In this document: positions 31,531 to 41,079 of the stretch, piece after piece
How the letters are laid out: every line of letters starts with the position of its first letter
Numbering within the stretch: position 1 is the first letter of the stretch
Assembly: GCF_008274625.1 (NCBI RefSeq)
Contig: NZ_VTRU01000001.1
Span: 868,001 to 932,000 of the forward strand
Source of the DNA: Chryseobacterium panacisoli
Lineage (GTDB): Bacteria; Bacteroidota; Bacteroidia; Flavobacteriales; Weeksellaceae
Length of the DNA stretch: 64,000 nt
Reading direction: 5' to 3'
Made by a program: the position numbers and the translations under genes
The notes under the pieces: generated by a model
Seen by the model: the letters and a program-made list of their open reading frames with translations, nothing else
The model's database searches: none
What the model was told of the DNA's origin: nothing

Positions 31531-32175
31531 CTATTTCAAACTCACATTCCTCATCTGTCTCATAATCCAATTATGTTTCTTTCTTAAATAGGGAGACGGA
31601 TTTTTGGGGTCATATTTTTTTGGATTGGGTAATACTGCTGCAATCCAGGCTGCATCTGAAGCACTTAAGTCTTTGGATGATTTTCCAAAATAATACTGTG
31701 CAGCAGCTTCCACCCCAAATACCCCCTGTCCCATTTCAATGGAATTCAGGTATCTTTCAAGAATGATATCTTTACTCCACACTTTTTCAATGATAAAAGT
31801 ATAGACTGCTTCCAGCCCTTTTCTCACCCAGCTTCTACCCTGCCAAAGAAATACATTTTTTGCAGTCTGCTGGGATATGGTACTTCCTCCTCTTATTTTT
31901 TTGCCTTTCTCATTATATTTCATCGCTTTTTCGATTGCTGTATAATCGAAGCCATCATGATCAAAGAATTTCTGATCTTCAGAAGCGATTACTGCTTTTT
32001 TCACATTGTTTCCCATTTCGTCATAGGAAATATAATCCCTGTGTAATTTTCCATATTCAAAAAGGCCTCCGATCTGGGTAAGGGTAATGGGCGGATTAAA
32101 AAACCGGCCCCAGATAATAAAAACTACATTCAGAACAAGAATGATGAAGATAAGCTGTTTAATTTTTTTCCACAT
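31531..32175 (-). CDS. mtgA: Monofunctional peptidoglycan glycosyltransferase
   Basis: The 214-residue inner-membrane enzyme polymerises lipid II into glycan strands. It has one N-terminal membrane helix (about 7-25), then the GT51 motifs: KAVIASEDQKFFDHDGFD with catalytic Glu66, RGGSTISQQTAKNVFL near 94-109, and KDIILERYLNSIEMGQGVFGVEAAAQYYFGK. I chose the ATG at 32175, since the TTG at 32208 lies upstream of the predicted transcription start. It is downstream of the BtuF-like gene, with 43 bases between them. Confidence 0.93.
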   Translation of the reverse strand: MWKKIKQLIFIILVLNVVFIIWGRFFNPPITLTQIGGLFEYGKLHRDYISYDEMGNNVKKAVIASEDQKFFDHDGFDYTAIEKAMKYNEKGKKIRGGSTISQQTAKNVFLWQGRSWVRKGLEAVYTFIIEKVWSKDIILERYLNSIEMGQGVFGVEAAAQYYFGKSSKDLSASDAAWIAAVLPNPKKYDPKNPSPYLRKKHNWIMRQMRNVSLK

Positions 32176-32195
32176 AATTGTATAAAAAGGAAAGG

Positions 32196-32227
32196 CAAAA
32201 ATAAGCAAATAGTCCGAGTTACTGCAA
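32196..32227 (-). promoter_or_regulatory. Promoter for mtgA
   Basis: The minus strand has TTG (32227-32225) and TATTTTTG (32203-32196), 21 bases apart. Transcription would start near 32192, which leaves a 17-base leader and excludes the TTG start at 32208. Confidence 0.5.
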
Positions 32228-33265
32228 TTCTTTCATGTAAGTAAGCTGATAATCCGGTAAAAGTTCAGGATGGAATATTTTAATATAATCTTTCAGGATC
32301 AAATCTGCTCTTACCACCCCACTTTCAAAGAAATCATTGGCCTTCAGTTTTTCTTTTCCTGCTATGGTATATATCTTTCCTTTATTGAATACATCCAGCT
32401 TTCCGTAGAAAGGATTCATGCCCAGCATTTCTTTTTTTGAAGTATGGCTACCTGCATTCACCCAATACTGAACGCCTCCAGCTTTGGCATATACTTCTTC
32501 AAAACTCATCGTTAATGCTTTTTCATCTTTGTTGTCCTTCATGATATAATTTGCATTGGCATCTGAAATATAATGGGCAACAGAAGTATTTCCACCCGGA
32601 AGATACCATACATCCCCGTACATTTCATTAGCAAGTACCACAGGCTTTTCTTTAGCCTTTGATGCAAGCTTCTTCAGATCATTATAATTTTTTTCAACTT
32701 CTTGATATTTCGTTTCCGCTTCTCTTTCTTTTCCTAAAAACTCTCCAAAAAGTTTGATATAAGCTGTTTTTTCCAAAGGCATCTGCTCCATATACTCATC
32801 CAGAAATATTACCTGAATACCATTGTTTTTCAACAGCTCGTAAGTATTGTCAAAGCTGGCAATATGATTGGTAAAAATAGCATCCGGTTTCATAGAGATA
32901 ATTTTTTCTACATCATATTTCTGCTCACTTCCTACGTTCTGGATTTTCCCTTCTTTAAGCAGATTCTGAATTTTATCTGAATAAACATACTCTGGGCTGG
33001 AAACTCCTATGATTAAATTTTCTGCTCCAAGCTCCGAAATATACCCTGCCATACTCGCATTCAACAGGATTATTTTCTTGAATGGAGTTTGATTTTGTTT
33101 AAAATTATAGGTAAAATTCCCCGATTTTAGCTCCAAGGTACCGTCATGTTCCTTAAATTGGGTGCGGGCAGATATATTGGTCCAATCTGAGGACGAAATT
33201 TTTGATTCTCTTTTACAAGCTGTTAGCGCAAAAACCGTAAATAAAAGTAAAATTCTTTGTTTCAT
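32219..33265 (-). CDS. Orphan BtuF/FepB-like substrate-binding lipoprotein
   Basis: The 348-residue product carries a lipobox ALTAC (Cys17). The class III periplasmic binding fold is clear: FKKIILLNASMAGYISELGAENLIIGVSSPEYVY, VEKIISMKPDAIFTNH, FGEFLGKEREAETKYQEVEKNYNDLKKLA and a C-terminal FFESGVVRADLILKDYIKIFHPELL. Family members bind ferric siderophores, haem or cobalamin. No permease or ATPase gene is next to it, so the transporter must be encoded elsewhere. It ends 43 bases before mtgA. Confidence 0.88.
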   Translation of the reverse strand: MKQRILLLFTVFALTACKRESKISSSDWTNISARTQFKEHDGTLELKSGNFTYNFKQNQTPFKKIILLNASMAGYISELGAENLIIGVSSPEYVYSDKIQNLLKEGKIQNVGSEQKYDVEKIISMKPDAIFTNHIASFDNTYELLKNNGIQVIFLDEYMEQMPLEKTAYIKLFGEFLGKEREAETKYQEVEKNYNDLKKLASKAKEKPVVLANEMYGDVWYLPGGNTSVAHYISDANANYIMKDNKDEKALTMSFEEVYAKAGGVQYWVNAGSHTSKKEMLGMNPFYGKLDVFNKGKIYTIAGKEKLKANDFFESGVVRADLILKDYIKIFHPELLPDYQLTYMKELQ

Positions 33266-33289
33266 CTTTCAAAGAACGGAAAAAAGTGC

Positions 33290-33297
33290 TATATTTG
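33290..33297 (+). promoter_or_regulatory. -7 element of the tRNA-Arg promoter
   Basis: TATATTTG is a full match to TAnnTTTG, 28 bases before the tRNA 5' end. A near-consensus TTTC at 33267-33270 lies 19 bases upstream in the -33 position. Confidence 0.55.
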
Positions 33298-33325
33298 CAA
33301 ACCTTTAAACAACAAGGTAACACAA

Positions 33326-33399
33326 GGCCTCGTGGCGCAACTGAATAGCGCATCTGATTACGGCTCAGAAGGTTACAGGTTTGAATCCTGTCGAGGTCA
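33326..33399 (+). tRNA. tRNA-Arg (anticodon ACG)
   Basis: The cloverleaf can be folded by hand: acceptor stem GGCCTCG/CGAGGTC with one G-T pair, a GCGC/GCGC D-stem, anticodon stem TCTGA/TCAGA with loop TTACGGC (anticodon ACG) and T-stem ACAGG/CCTGT with TTTGAAT in the loop. The discriminator base is A at 33399 and CCA is not encoded. A terminator follows immediately. Confidence 0.95.
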
Positions 33400-33402
33400 C
33401 AA

Positions 33403-33444
33403 GACCGACATTTGAAGATTTCACTCTTCGATGTCGGTTTTTTT
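33403..33444 (+). terminator. Terminator after tRNA-Arg
   Basis: The ACCGACAT/ATGTCGGT stem extends through GAAGA/TCTTC and is followed by a run of T. It begins a few bases after the tRNA 3' end. Confidence 0.85.
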
Positions 33445-33781
33445 ATTTTCTAACTTTCTCTTAATCACAATGTATTATTGATTGAACTGCTTACTTTTGG
33501 TTTGAAAATTCTCTGCATAAAATATTAGCTTTCAGGATATAGCCAACAATTGCTTCTCATTTATTGTTATCCCGGAAAATCTAAGAGCAGTCATACTTCT
33601 GAGTGGAATCATCCGTCCGTTTTTGCTACAACATCCAAGCATTCCTCGGGTTACTTATGCAATTAATGAATTTTATACCGACAGTGCAGGATAATTCTTA
33701 ATCATAATTGTTTTAGATTGCGATAAAGAAAGAGATTTTTAATATTGATGTTCTTTCTTAAACTAATATTTTTCTAACATT
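33445..33781. other. Intergenic stretch before the RG-I hydrolase genes
   Basis: About 337 bases without a supported gene. A 36-codon minus-strand ORF (33642-33532) is present but has no homology I recognise and no promoter. Near the GH28 start a TAATATTG at about 33741-33748 only partly matches the -7 consensus. No hairpin operator was found. Confidence 0.45.
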
Positions 33782-35185
33782 ATGAAAAAATACGCTTTAC
33801 TACTTTTCGCATTCATCATATCAATTTCCGCTTCGGGGCAATACAGACCATGGACTTCCTCGGAACAGCCTTTACAGGAAATCAATACATTAAAAAAACA
33901 AATTGTAAAGCCCAGCTTCAGACAAAAAGATTATTTGATTACTGATTTTGGTGCTATTGGTGACGGAAAAACAAAAAATACGGAAGCCTTTAAAAAAGCC
34001 ATCGAAAAATGCAATGCAGAAGGCGGAGGAAGAGTTGTTGTTCCAAAAGGTATCTTTTTAACAGGAGCTATTTATTTAAAAAGTAATGTGAATTTACATG
34101 TTAGTGAGGGTGCAACAATCCTTTTCAGCCAGGATAGTAACGACTACCCTATTGTTTTCACAAGATGGGAAGGAATGGAATGTATGAATTATTCGTCGTT
34201 GATCTATGCTTACGAGGAAGAAAATATCGCTGTAACCGGAAAAGGAACACTGGATGGAAACTCTGATAACGACCATTGGTGGTTCTGGTGTGGCGCAAAA
34301 AAATATGGCTGGAACGAATCCCGTCCGGGAAGACAAAATCCTGCCCGTGCAAAACTGCATGAATACATGGCTCAAAAGAAAGACCCGAGAGAAAGAATAT
34401 TCGGTGACGGATATTATTTGAGGCCTAATTTCGTTCAGCCTTATAAGAGTAAAAATTTCTATATGGCGGATGTTTTGGTGAAAAACTCTCCAATGTGGAA
34501 CCTTAATCCCGTATTGTGTGAAAATGTTTTGATTGAAAGAGTAAAGGTAATCAGCCACGGTCCCAATAATGATGGCTTTGATCCCGAAGCCTGTAAAAAC
34601 GTATGGATCAAAGATTCATATTTTGATACAGGAGATGATTGTATTGCCATAAAATCCGGAAGAGATGAAGACGGAAGAGGTATCGGCAAACCGGCAGAAA
34701 ACCACATCATCGAAAATTGTGAAATGAAAGACGGACACGGCGGCGTAGTGATCGGAAGCGAAATTGCAGGTGGAGCAAAAAATATTTATGCCATTGGAAA
34801 TGTGATGGACAGTAAAAACCTTGACAGGGCACTTCGTATTAAAACCAGTTCAAGCCGGGGCGGAATTATCGAAAATGTATTCTTCTACAATACAAAAGTA
34901 GGCGCTTATAAAGAAGCTGCGGTGCGTTTCAATATGCATTACGAAAAACCGGGTAACTTCATCCCTACGATCAGAAATATTTGGGTGGAAAACCTAACTG
35001 TTGAAAAAGGCGGAAAATATGCCATCCTTTCTGATGCCTACGAATCTTCTCCGGTAACAGATTTTACAATGATCAATGCTAAAATTAACAATGTTGAAAT
35101 TCCTTATAAAGTTGATTTCTTAAAAAATGTCACCCTGAAAAGCGTGACTGTTAACGGACAGCCATTAACTGATTTAAAAAAATAA
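33782..35185 (+). CDS. GH28 polygalacturonase-type glycoside hydrolase
   Basis: The 467-residue product has a signal peptide ending near SASGQ. It is a right-handed beta-helix GH28 enzyme: FGAIGDGKTKNTEAFKKAIEKC at the start (about 56-77), GPNNDGFDPEAC near 260, DTGDDCIAIKSG near 283, the GHGG loop near 318 and ALRIKTSSSRGG near 350. These contain the three catalytic Asp residues, the His and the RIK motif. It hydrolyses alpha-galacturonic acid linkages, probably in RG-I or homogalacturonan oligosaccharides in the periplasm. One base separates its stop from the next gene, so they are cotranscribed. Confidence 0.94.
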   Translation: MKKYALLLFAFIISISASGQYRPWTSSEQPLQEINTLKKQIVKPSFRQKDYLITDFGAIGDGKTKNTEAFKKAIEKCNAEGGGRVVVPKGIFLTGAIYLKSNVNLHVSEGATILFSQDSNDYPIVFTRWEGMECMNYSSLIYAYEEENIAVTGKGTLDGNSDNDHWWFWCGAKKYGWNESRPGRQNPARAKLHEYMAQKKDPRERIFGDGYYLRPNFVQPYKSKNFYMADVLVKNSPMWNLNPVLCENVLIERVKVISHGPNNDGFDPEACKNVWIKDSYFDTGDDCIAIKSGRDEDGRGIGKPAENHIIENCEMKDGHGGVVIGSEIAGGAKNIYAIGNVMDSKNLDRALRIKTSSSRGGIIENVFFYNTKVGAYKEAAVRFNMHYEKPGNFIPTIRNIWVENLTVEKGGKYAILSDAYESSPVTDFTMINAKINNVEIPYKVDFLKNVTLKSVTVNGQPLTDLKK

Positions 35186-35186
35186 A

Positions 35187-38100
35187 ATGCAAAAAAAATC
35201 CATTTTAGCGGGCTTTATCATTTTATCTGCATACTCACATTCTTTTTCTCAATCCAGACACTGGCAAAACAATGAAAGAGAGCTGCATTATAAAGAAGAC
35301 AAAGGCGATTTTTTACTGGTTAACGGAAAATATCGCTTCAACCGAGCTTTGTATGGCAACAACCGCGCCTCAAGAGTAGAAGCAGGAGATTTGCCGGAGT
35401 TTGCGCTGTATCTTCCCGGAATGGGAGGTAATCTTCAGTTTGTTATTCAGAAAGGAGATTCAATTAAAAAATTAATTCAGGCTGATACCATTGAAACCCG
35501 TTACCGTCCGGGCATGATGTTGTATACCATTAAAGATCCGATTCTTGGAAATGGAAATTTAAAGCTGATAGTTTTGGCGCAATCTAAAGAAGAAGGCCTG
35601 ATTTTAAAAATGGAGACAGAAAATATAGATCCTTCAACAAAAATCTATGCAGTTTATGGTGGAGCAAGCGGAAAAACATTCAGCAGAAACGGCGACATCG
35701 GCGCAGACCCGGAATCAGGTTTTTATTTGCTTCCGGAATACTGTGAAGACAACCAGTTTCAAATCAATAAAGGTCAATTTGAGCTTACTTATTTAAACAA
35801 GAAAAAAGAAAACCAATTGATCAGCGGAAGTTTTTCAAACACCCATTCATTACAATTAACCGATGCGAAAACGTTGGAAAAATTATCTGATTTCACACAA
35901 AATAAAGCAGAAAAATCTCCGGTCATTTACGCAACATATTCAACACAAAAAAATCCGGTATATATTCAGATTAAAAAAGGAAAATCAGATCAAAGCTTTT
36001 CAGACAAACATCTTGCGGATATTTTCAATGAAGCCGAACAATCACGGTTATCATTAATCAACCGTATCCAATTAAAAACTCCGGATTCGGATTTAAATAA
36101 CTTTGGAGCTACTCTTGCCGTCGCCGCAGATGGTATTTGGGAAAGCCCGACATTTCTTCATGGCGCAGTTGCCTGGAGGATGAGGCTAAATGCCTGGCGG
36201 GGAGCTTATGCAGCGGATGTTCTCAGTTGGCACGACCGTGCAAAAGAACACTTTGAAAGCTATTCCAATTCTCAGGTTTTAAACCCGGATTCAGCACCCG
36301 TTGAGATGGATACACTTTTACATCTGGCAAGACACAAAGAAGAAATGGGAACTTCAGTATTCTCAAGCGGATATATTTCCAGAAATCCCAATGACAATTC
36401 AAAACCTCATCATTATGACATGAATCTGGTTTTCTTTGACCAGCTATTTTCTCATTTTAACTATACAGGAGATGTGGACTTTTTAAAGAAAATGTGGCCT
36501 ACAATGGTTCGTCACATGGATTGGGAAAAACGAAATTTCAAACGGGGAGACCTTTACGATGCGTATGCTGCAATCTGGGCGAGTGATGCCTTGCAGTATT
36601 CGGGTGGAAAGGTAACCCACACTTCTGCCTACAATTACAGAGCCAACCGTGAAATGGCAAAACTGGCGAAAATCATTGGCGAAGATTCCACTCCGTACGA
36701 AAAAGTAGCTGAATCCATTTTGAAAGCTATGAAAAACGAGCTTTGGATTAAAAACAAAGGGTATTTTGCTGAATATAAAGACGCTTTGGGGAATCATATT
36801 CTTCATGACAAGCCCGGAATATGGTCAGTTTATCATGTTTCGGATGCTTATATTTTAAATGAGTTTGAAGATTATCAGAACACACAGTACATTAACAATC
36901 ATATTCCGAAGATTCCTATAACAGTAAAAGGGGAAATTAATAAAGATTATTACACCCTTTCCACCACCAGCTGGCAGCCATATGATTGGTCGATCAACAA
37001 TGTGGCGCTGGCAGAGAATTTACAAACAGCTTTAGCATATTGGCAGGCAGGAAGAAATGAGGAGGCCTATCGACTTTGGAAGGGCAATCTGGCCGAAAGT
37101 ATGTATTACGGAATCAGTCCTGGGAATTTTGAGCAACTATCCCACTATGATGCTTTTCGGGGAGAATTGTACCGTGATTTTGCCGATCCTATTGGTGTGG
37201 CTGCAAGAACTTTAACGGAAGGGCTCTTCGGAATTTATCCCAAATTATTAGAAAATAAAATCAATATAAAACCAGGGTTTCCCAAAGACTGGAATTTTGC
37301 AGAGCTAAAGCTTCAGGATTGGGAATTTAAGTTTAACCGAAATTCAAAAAAAACGAGTTATTGGTTTAAATCAAATTATGCAAATGCGGTTTCGCTTGAT
37401 GTATTGATTCCTGTGAATCATACCAAAATAAGATCGGTAACCGTAAACGGTAAAAAAGTACAATTTGAAATACATCCAAATTCTATTTCACAGCCTTTTG
37501 TAAAGTTAAAAACAGAAAAAGGAAAAGAATTTGCCATTGAAATTTCGTATTCGGGAGATGAATTAAAAACGGAAAAGACAGATTATGTCGCTTATATTTC
37601 TGAAAACCTTCAACTCAATTTAGATCTAAAAAATAAGATCCAACAGGTTTATGATCCACAGGAATTAATAAAAATCCGAAACGGAAATCAGTTTGATCTG
37701 GTGAAAGAAGAAAGAAAAGGAACCTTTTTCGTGCAAGTCGAGCAAAACGGAACAACCTGGTGGCAACCTGTAAATGTTGACATCCGTTTTCCTTTAGAAA
37801 TAAAATGGGCGAATAAAAAACTGCAAATTCAGTCTAGATCATCCAATACAATCAATGGAAAATTGAGTATTAATCACTTAAACACAACTTTTTCAATTCA
37901 AAAAAATCAAAATACTTCAATTGAAATTCCAGCAAATGTTTTAAACAGGGGAACCAACTTTATTCAGTTTGAATACAATGGAATCAAGCAAAATGTAGAA
38001 GTTACGGATTGGGAAATTGAAAATAAAGGCGCGTTCAACCCTGTTTCATTAGCCTCAGAATACAATGAGAGAGTAACCGGAATTTTCAATCAGAAATATC

Positions 38101-38750
38101 TTTCCCCAAGATTAAATGTCCCTACTCTACAGCTTCCCTGGCAGGGAATCGGGAACTGGTGTTATCCGCTGACCACGACTCAAATTGATGACAGCGGACT
38201 GATGAAAAAACGAAAAGACGGGAAACTTGAGTTTTTAGGAATTCCTTTTTTAATTAATAACGAAGAAAAGAACATTGTTTTTACAAGCCAGTGGGATAAT
38301 TTTCCGGAATCGGTTGAAATTCCTGTTACAGGAAAAGGAAGAAAAATCTATTTTCTGATGGCAGGTTCTACCAATCCGATGCAGTCACAAATTACCAACG
38401 GAATAATTACGGTTCAGTATTCAGACGGTTCGTATACAGCACTAGAACTAAAAAATCCAGTGAACTGGTGGCCTATCGAGCAGGATCTTTTTGATGATAA
38501 TTTTGCTTTCGAAATTCCTGATGATAAAATTCCGTACCGGGTACAGCTGAAAACCGGGGAATTGTACAAAGGGGGAAGTTTAACGAAATATTCAGAAATT
38601 AAAGGAGTAAGCAGCCGGGCTGTTGAAGGCGGCGCCGCAACCATTCTGGATCTGCCGATTGACCCAAGCAGAGAATTAAAATCAATAAAATTAACAGCAG
38701 TGAGCAACGATGTCGTTATCGGACTGATGAGTGCCACTATTCTTAAATAA
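35187..38750 (+). CDS. Very large DUF4450-type putative glycoside hydrolase
   Basis: The 1187-residue exported protein (signal peptide ending near HSFSQ) starts with a beta-rich region (about 25-290: YRFNRALYGNNRASRVEAGDLPEFALYLPG) matching my recollection of DUF4450. An (alpha/alpha)6-barrel-type region follows (about 300-720: GIWESPTFLHGAVAWRMRLNAWRGAYAADVLSWHDRAKEHF, YDAYAAIWASDALQYSGG, STTSWQPYDWSINNVALAENLQTALAYWQAGR). The tail has further beta domains (about 740-1187). The barrel resembles alpha-L-rhamnosidase/GH95-like folds. Its place between GH28 and a second such protein supports a role in RG-I breakdown. Specificity is unknown. Confidence 0.75.
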   Translation: MQKKSILAGFIILSAYSHSFSQSRHWQNNERELHYKEDKGDFLLVNGKYRFNRALYGNNRASRVEAGDLPEFALYLPGMGGNLQFVIQKGDSIKKLIQADTIETRYRPGMMLYTIKDPILGNGNLKLIVLAQSKEEGLILKMETENIDPSTKIYAVYGGASGKTFSRNGDIGADPESGFYLLPEYCEDNQFQINKGQFELTYLNKKKENQLISGSFSNTHSLQLTDAKTLEKLSDFTQNKAEKSPVIYATYSTQKNPVYIQIKKGKSDQSFSDKHLADIFNEAEQSRLSLINRIQLKTPDSDLNNFGATLAVAADGIWESPTFLHGAVAWRMRLNAWRGAYAADVLSWHDRAKEHFESYSNSQVLNPDSAPVEMDTLLHLARHKEEMGTSVFSSGYISRNPNDNSKPHHYDMNLVFFDQLFSHFNYTGDVDFLKKMWPTMVRHMDWEKRNFKRGDLYDAYAAIWASDALQYSGGKVTHTSAYNYRANREMAKLAKIIGEDSTPYEKVAESILKAMKNELWIKNKGYFAEYKDALGNHILHDKPGIWSVYHVSDAYILNEFEDYQNTQYINNHIPKIPITVKGEINKDYYTLSTTSWQPYDWSINNVALAENLQTALAYWQAGRNEEAYRLWKGNLAESMYYGISPGNFEQLSHYDAFRGELYRDFADPIGVAARTLTEGLFGIYPKLLENKINIKPGFPKDWNFAELKLQDWEFKFNRNSKKTSYWFKSNYANAVSLDVLIPVNHTKIRSVTVNGKKVQFEIHPNSISQPFVKLKTEKGKEFAIEISYSGDELKTEKTDYVAYISENLQLNLDLKNKIQQVYDPQELIKIRNGNQFDLVKEERKGTFFVQVEQNGTTWWQPVNVDIRFPLEIKWANKKLQIQSRSSNTINGKLSINHLNTTFSIQKNQNTSIEIPANVLNRGTNFIQFEYNGIKQNVEVTDWEIENKGAFNPVSLASEYNERVTGIFNQKYLSPRLNVPTLQLPWQGIGNWCYPLTTTQIDDSGLMKKRKDGKLEFLGIPFLINNEEKNIVFTSQWDNFPESVEIPVTGKGRKIYFLMAGSTNPMQSQITNGIITVQYSDGSYTALELKNPVNWWPIEQDLFDDNFAFEIPDDKIPYRVQLKTGELYKGGSLTKYSEIKGVSSRAVEGGAATILDLPIDPSRELKSIKLTAVSNDVVIGLMSATILK

Positions 38751-38756
38751 AAAAAT

Positions 38757-40895
38757 ATGAGTAAAAAATTAGCAGTATATCTTGGAATTTTTCTGATAGG
38801 CTTTTCTTCATTAACTGCTCAGAAAATAGACCGGAAAAAAGTAGTGCAGCGTCACAATGTAGTCAACACAAAAGCCGACACCCTTTCTACTTTAACGGTT
38901 GGAAACGGAAAATTTGCTTACACAGTAGACATTACCGGAATGCAGTCGTTTCCTGAATATTACAAAAATGGAGTTTCCTTGGGAACTCAGTCGGAATGGG
39001 GCTGGAACAGCTTTCCAAATACTAAAGATTATACATTTGAGGAAACATTAAAAGCATATGATTTCAACAATGAAGGACGTAAAGCAATGTACAGTGTCCA
39101 ACTCAAAGAACCTGAACGAAATAAAGGAGCCGTTGAGTATTTCAGAGCCAACAAACACCGTCTGCAATTAGGTAATATCGGTATTGAACTGCTTAAAAAA
39201 GATGGTCAGAAAGCAAATATTTCAGACCTTACCAACATTAATCAAAAAATTGATCTTTGGACAGGAATTATAAAAAGTGAATTTTCACTGGACGGAATCC
39301 CTGTAAAAGTCTGGACAGCTTCTTTTCAGAATTCTGATAAAATCGGAGTTAAAATTGAGTCTGATTTAATTACTCAAAACAGGTTAAAAGTTTTCGCACG
39401 CTACCCTTCTCCTACCGGACAGTTTCTGGATGATGCAGCTTTTTATGGCAATGAAAACGATCATACGACAAGAATGGTTTCTTCCCAATCAACACAAGGC
39501 GTGATTTATCATAAGCTGCAGAGTACAGATTATTATACCCAGTTCTATTTTACGGAAGGAAAATTACGTGAAGCGGGAAAACATTATTTTGTGTTTGAAC
39601 CGTCTTCAAAAAACAACAAAATAGAATTAAGCGTTGAATTTTCAGCTAAAAACCCGAAAAGCGGAAAAACGCTATTTGCTGATGCAGAAAAAGAAAGTGT
39701 TTCAGGATGGGAATCTTTCTGGAAAAGCGGTGCAGCAGTTGACTTTGAAGGAAGTAAAGACCCCAGAGCAAACGAACTGGAACGTAGGATTGTTCTGTCA
39801 GAATATTTAACTAAAGTGCAATGTGGAGGAAGCAATCCGCCACAGGAAACAGGATTAACCTTCAACAGCTGGTACGGAAAGCCACATACAGAAATGCATT
39901 GGTGGCATGGTGTTCACTACGCTTTGTGGGGAAGACCTGACATTTTAGAAAAACAGCTGGATTATTATTTCAGGACTTTTGAAAAAGCAAAAAAATTAGC
40001 AGAAAGACAAGGCTACAAAGGGGTAAGATGGATTAAAATGTCTGATAATGAAGGAAATGAAAGCCCATCTTCTGTGGCTGCATTCCTGATCTGGGAACAG
40101 CCGCATATCATCTATATGACCGAACTTCTGTACCGCAATAAACAGGACAAAAAAGTGTTGGAAAAATATAAAGACCTGATTTTTGCAACAGCCGATTTTA
40201 TGGCAGATTATGCTCATTATGATAAAGAAAAAAACCGCTATAATCTCGGAAAAGGCGTTATTCCGGCACAGGAAGTTTTCCCTGCAAAAGATACCTACAA
40301 TCCCACTTATGAAGTGGCTTATTGGGACTGGGCGTTAAAAGTTGCGCAACAATGGAAGGAAAGATTGGGGCAGCCGAGAGATAAAAAATGGGATGAGGTT
40401 ATTGCAAAATTGGCCCCGCTTCCGGTTCAGGATGGCGTTTATTTGTCAACCGAATCCGCAAAAGATTCTTTCACTTTTCCAAAATGGATGACCGATCATC
40501 CCGCCGTTCTGGGAGCGTTAGGAATGGTTCCAGAATCCCCGAAACTGGATAAAAAAATCATGAAAAATACACTGGATATTGTTTGGGAAAGATGGAACTG
40601 GGAACACACCTGGGGCTGGGACTTCCCGATGACAGCCATGAATGCTGCAAGACTGGGGCTTCCGGATAAAGCTCTGGATGCTCTTTTCATGAATATTCAG
40701 ACTAATACCTATCTTAAAAACGGCCATAATTTCCAGGATAAACGTCTCCGTATTTATCTTCCCGGAAACGGAGGAATTTTAACGGCTGTTGCCATGATGC
40801 TCGAAGGCTGGGATAATTCCAAAGGCGAATTTCCTGGCTTTCCAAAAGACGGTTCATGGAAAATAAAAGCAGAAGGTTTTAAAAAGATGCCTTAA
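38757..40895 (+). CDS. Putative six-hairpin glycoside hydrolase-like exported protein
   Basis: The 712-residue product has a signal peptide ending at SLTAQ. A beta-sandwich region (about 30-300) precedes an (alpha/alpha)6-type region (about 330-700) with aromatic- and acid-rich motifs: WYGKPHTEMHWWHGVHYALWGRP, NPTYEVAYWDWALKVAQQW, FTFPKWMTDHPAVLGALGMVP and LPGNGGILTAVAMMLEGW. The arrangement is like clan GH-L or GH95-type enzymes, but I cannot assign a CAZy family by eye. Six bases separate it from the DUF4450 gene; a terminator follows it. It probably completes the GH28-DUF4450 operon. Confidence 0.7.
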   Translation: MSKKLAVYLGIFLIGFSSLTAQKIDRKKVVQRHNVVNTKADTLSTLTVGNGKFAYTVDITGMQSFPEYYKNGVSLGTQSEWGWNSFPNTKDYTFEETLKAYDFNNEGRKAMYSVQLKEPERNKGAVEYFRANKHRLQLGNIGIELLKKDGQKANISDLTNINQKIDLWTGIIKSEFSLDGIPVKVWTASFQNSDKIGVKIESDLITQNRLKVFARYPSPTGQFLDDAAFYGNENDHTTRMVSSQSTQGVIYHKLQSTDYYTQFYFTEGKLREAGKHYFVFEPSSKNNKIELSVEFSAKNPKSGKTLFADAEKESVSGWESFWKSGAAVDFEGSKDPRANELERRIVLSEYLTKVQCGGSNPPQETGLTFNSWYGKPHTEMHWWHGVHYALWGRPDILEKQLDYYFRTFEKAKKLAERQGYKGVRWIKMSDNEGNESPSSVAAFLIWEQPHIIYMTELLYRNKQDKKVLEKYKDLIFATADFMADYAHYDKEKNRYNLGKGVIPAQEVFPAKDTYNPTYEVAYWDWALKVAQQWKERLGQPRDKKWDEVIAKLAPLPVQDGVYLSTESAKDSFTFPKWMTDHPAVLGALGMVPESPKLDKKIMKNTLDIVWERWNWEHTWGWDFPMTAMNAARLGLPDKALDALFMNIQTNTYLKNGHNFQDKRLRIYLPGNGGILTAVAMMLEGWDNSKGEFPGFPKDGSWKIKAEGFKKMP

Positions 40896-40922
40896 ATTTC
40901 ATATTCATATAGTAATAGTTAG

Positions 40923-40947
40923 AGTCTGCCTTAAGGCAGGCTTTTTT
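40923..40947 (+). terminator. Terminator of the GH28-DUF4450 operon
   Basis: An AGTCTGCC/GGCAGGCT stem (one wobble) with a TTAA loop is followed by six T. It lies 27 bases after the stop at 40895. Confidence 0.85.
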
Positions 40948-41079
40948 ATGTCCTGATCTTAATTTTTTCAAATCCAAAACCTAATAACAAAGATAGATAA
41001 GGTATGATTAAATAGTTCACCGAAAGTACAGGACAGTCTGCTGATATGTTTATGCTAAATTAGCCGTAAATCAGATGAG

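Noticed and set aside
33326..33450. tRNA-Arg as an integration site for an island covering the RG-I locus
   Set aside because: I looked for a repeat of the tRNA 3' end in the rest of the window and saw none, and no integrase gene is nearby.
33532..33642. 36-codon minus-strand ORF with two adjacent cysteines between tRNA-Arg and GH28
   Set aside because: There is no promoter, no recognisable family and no partner gene. Short ORFs of this size occur by chance in AT-rich gaps.
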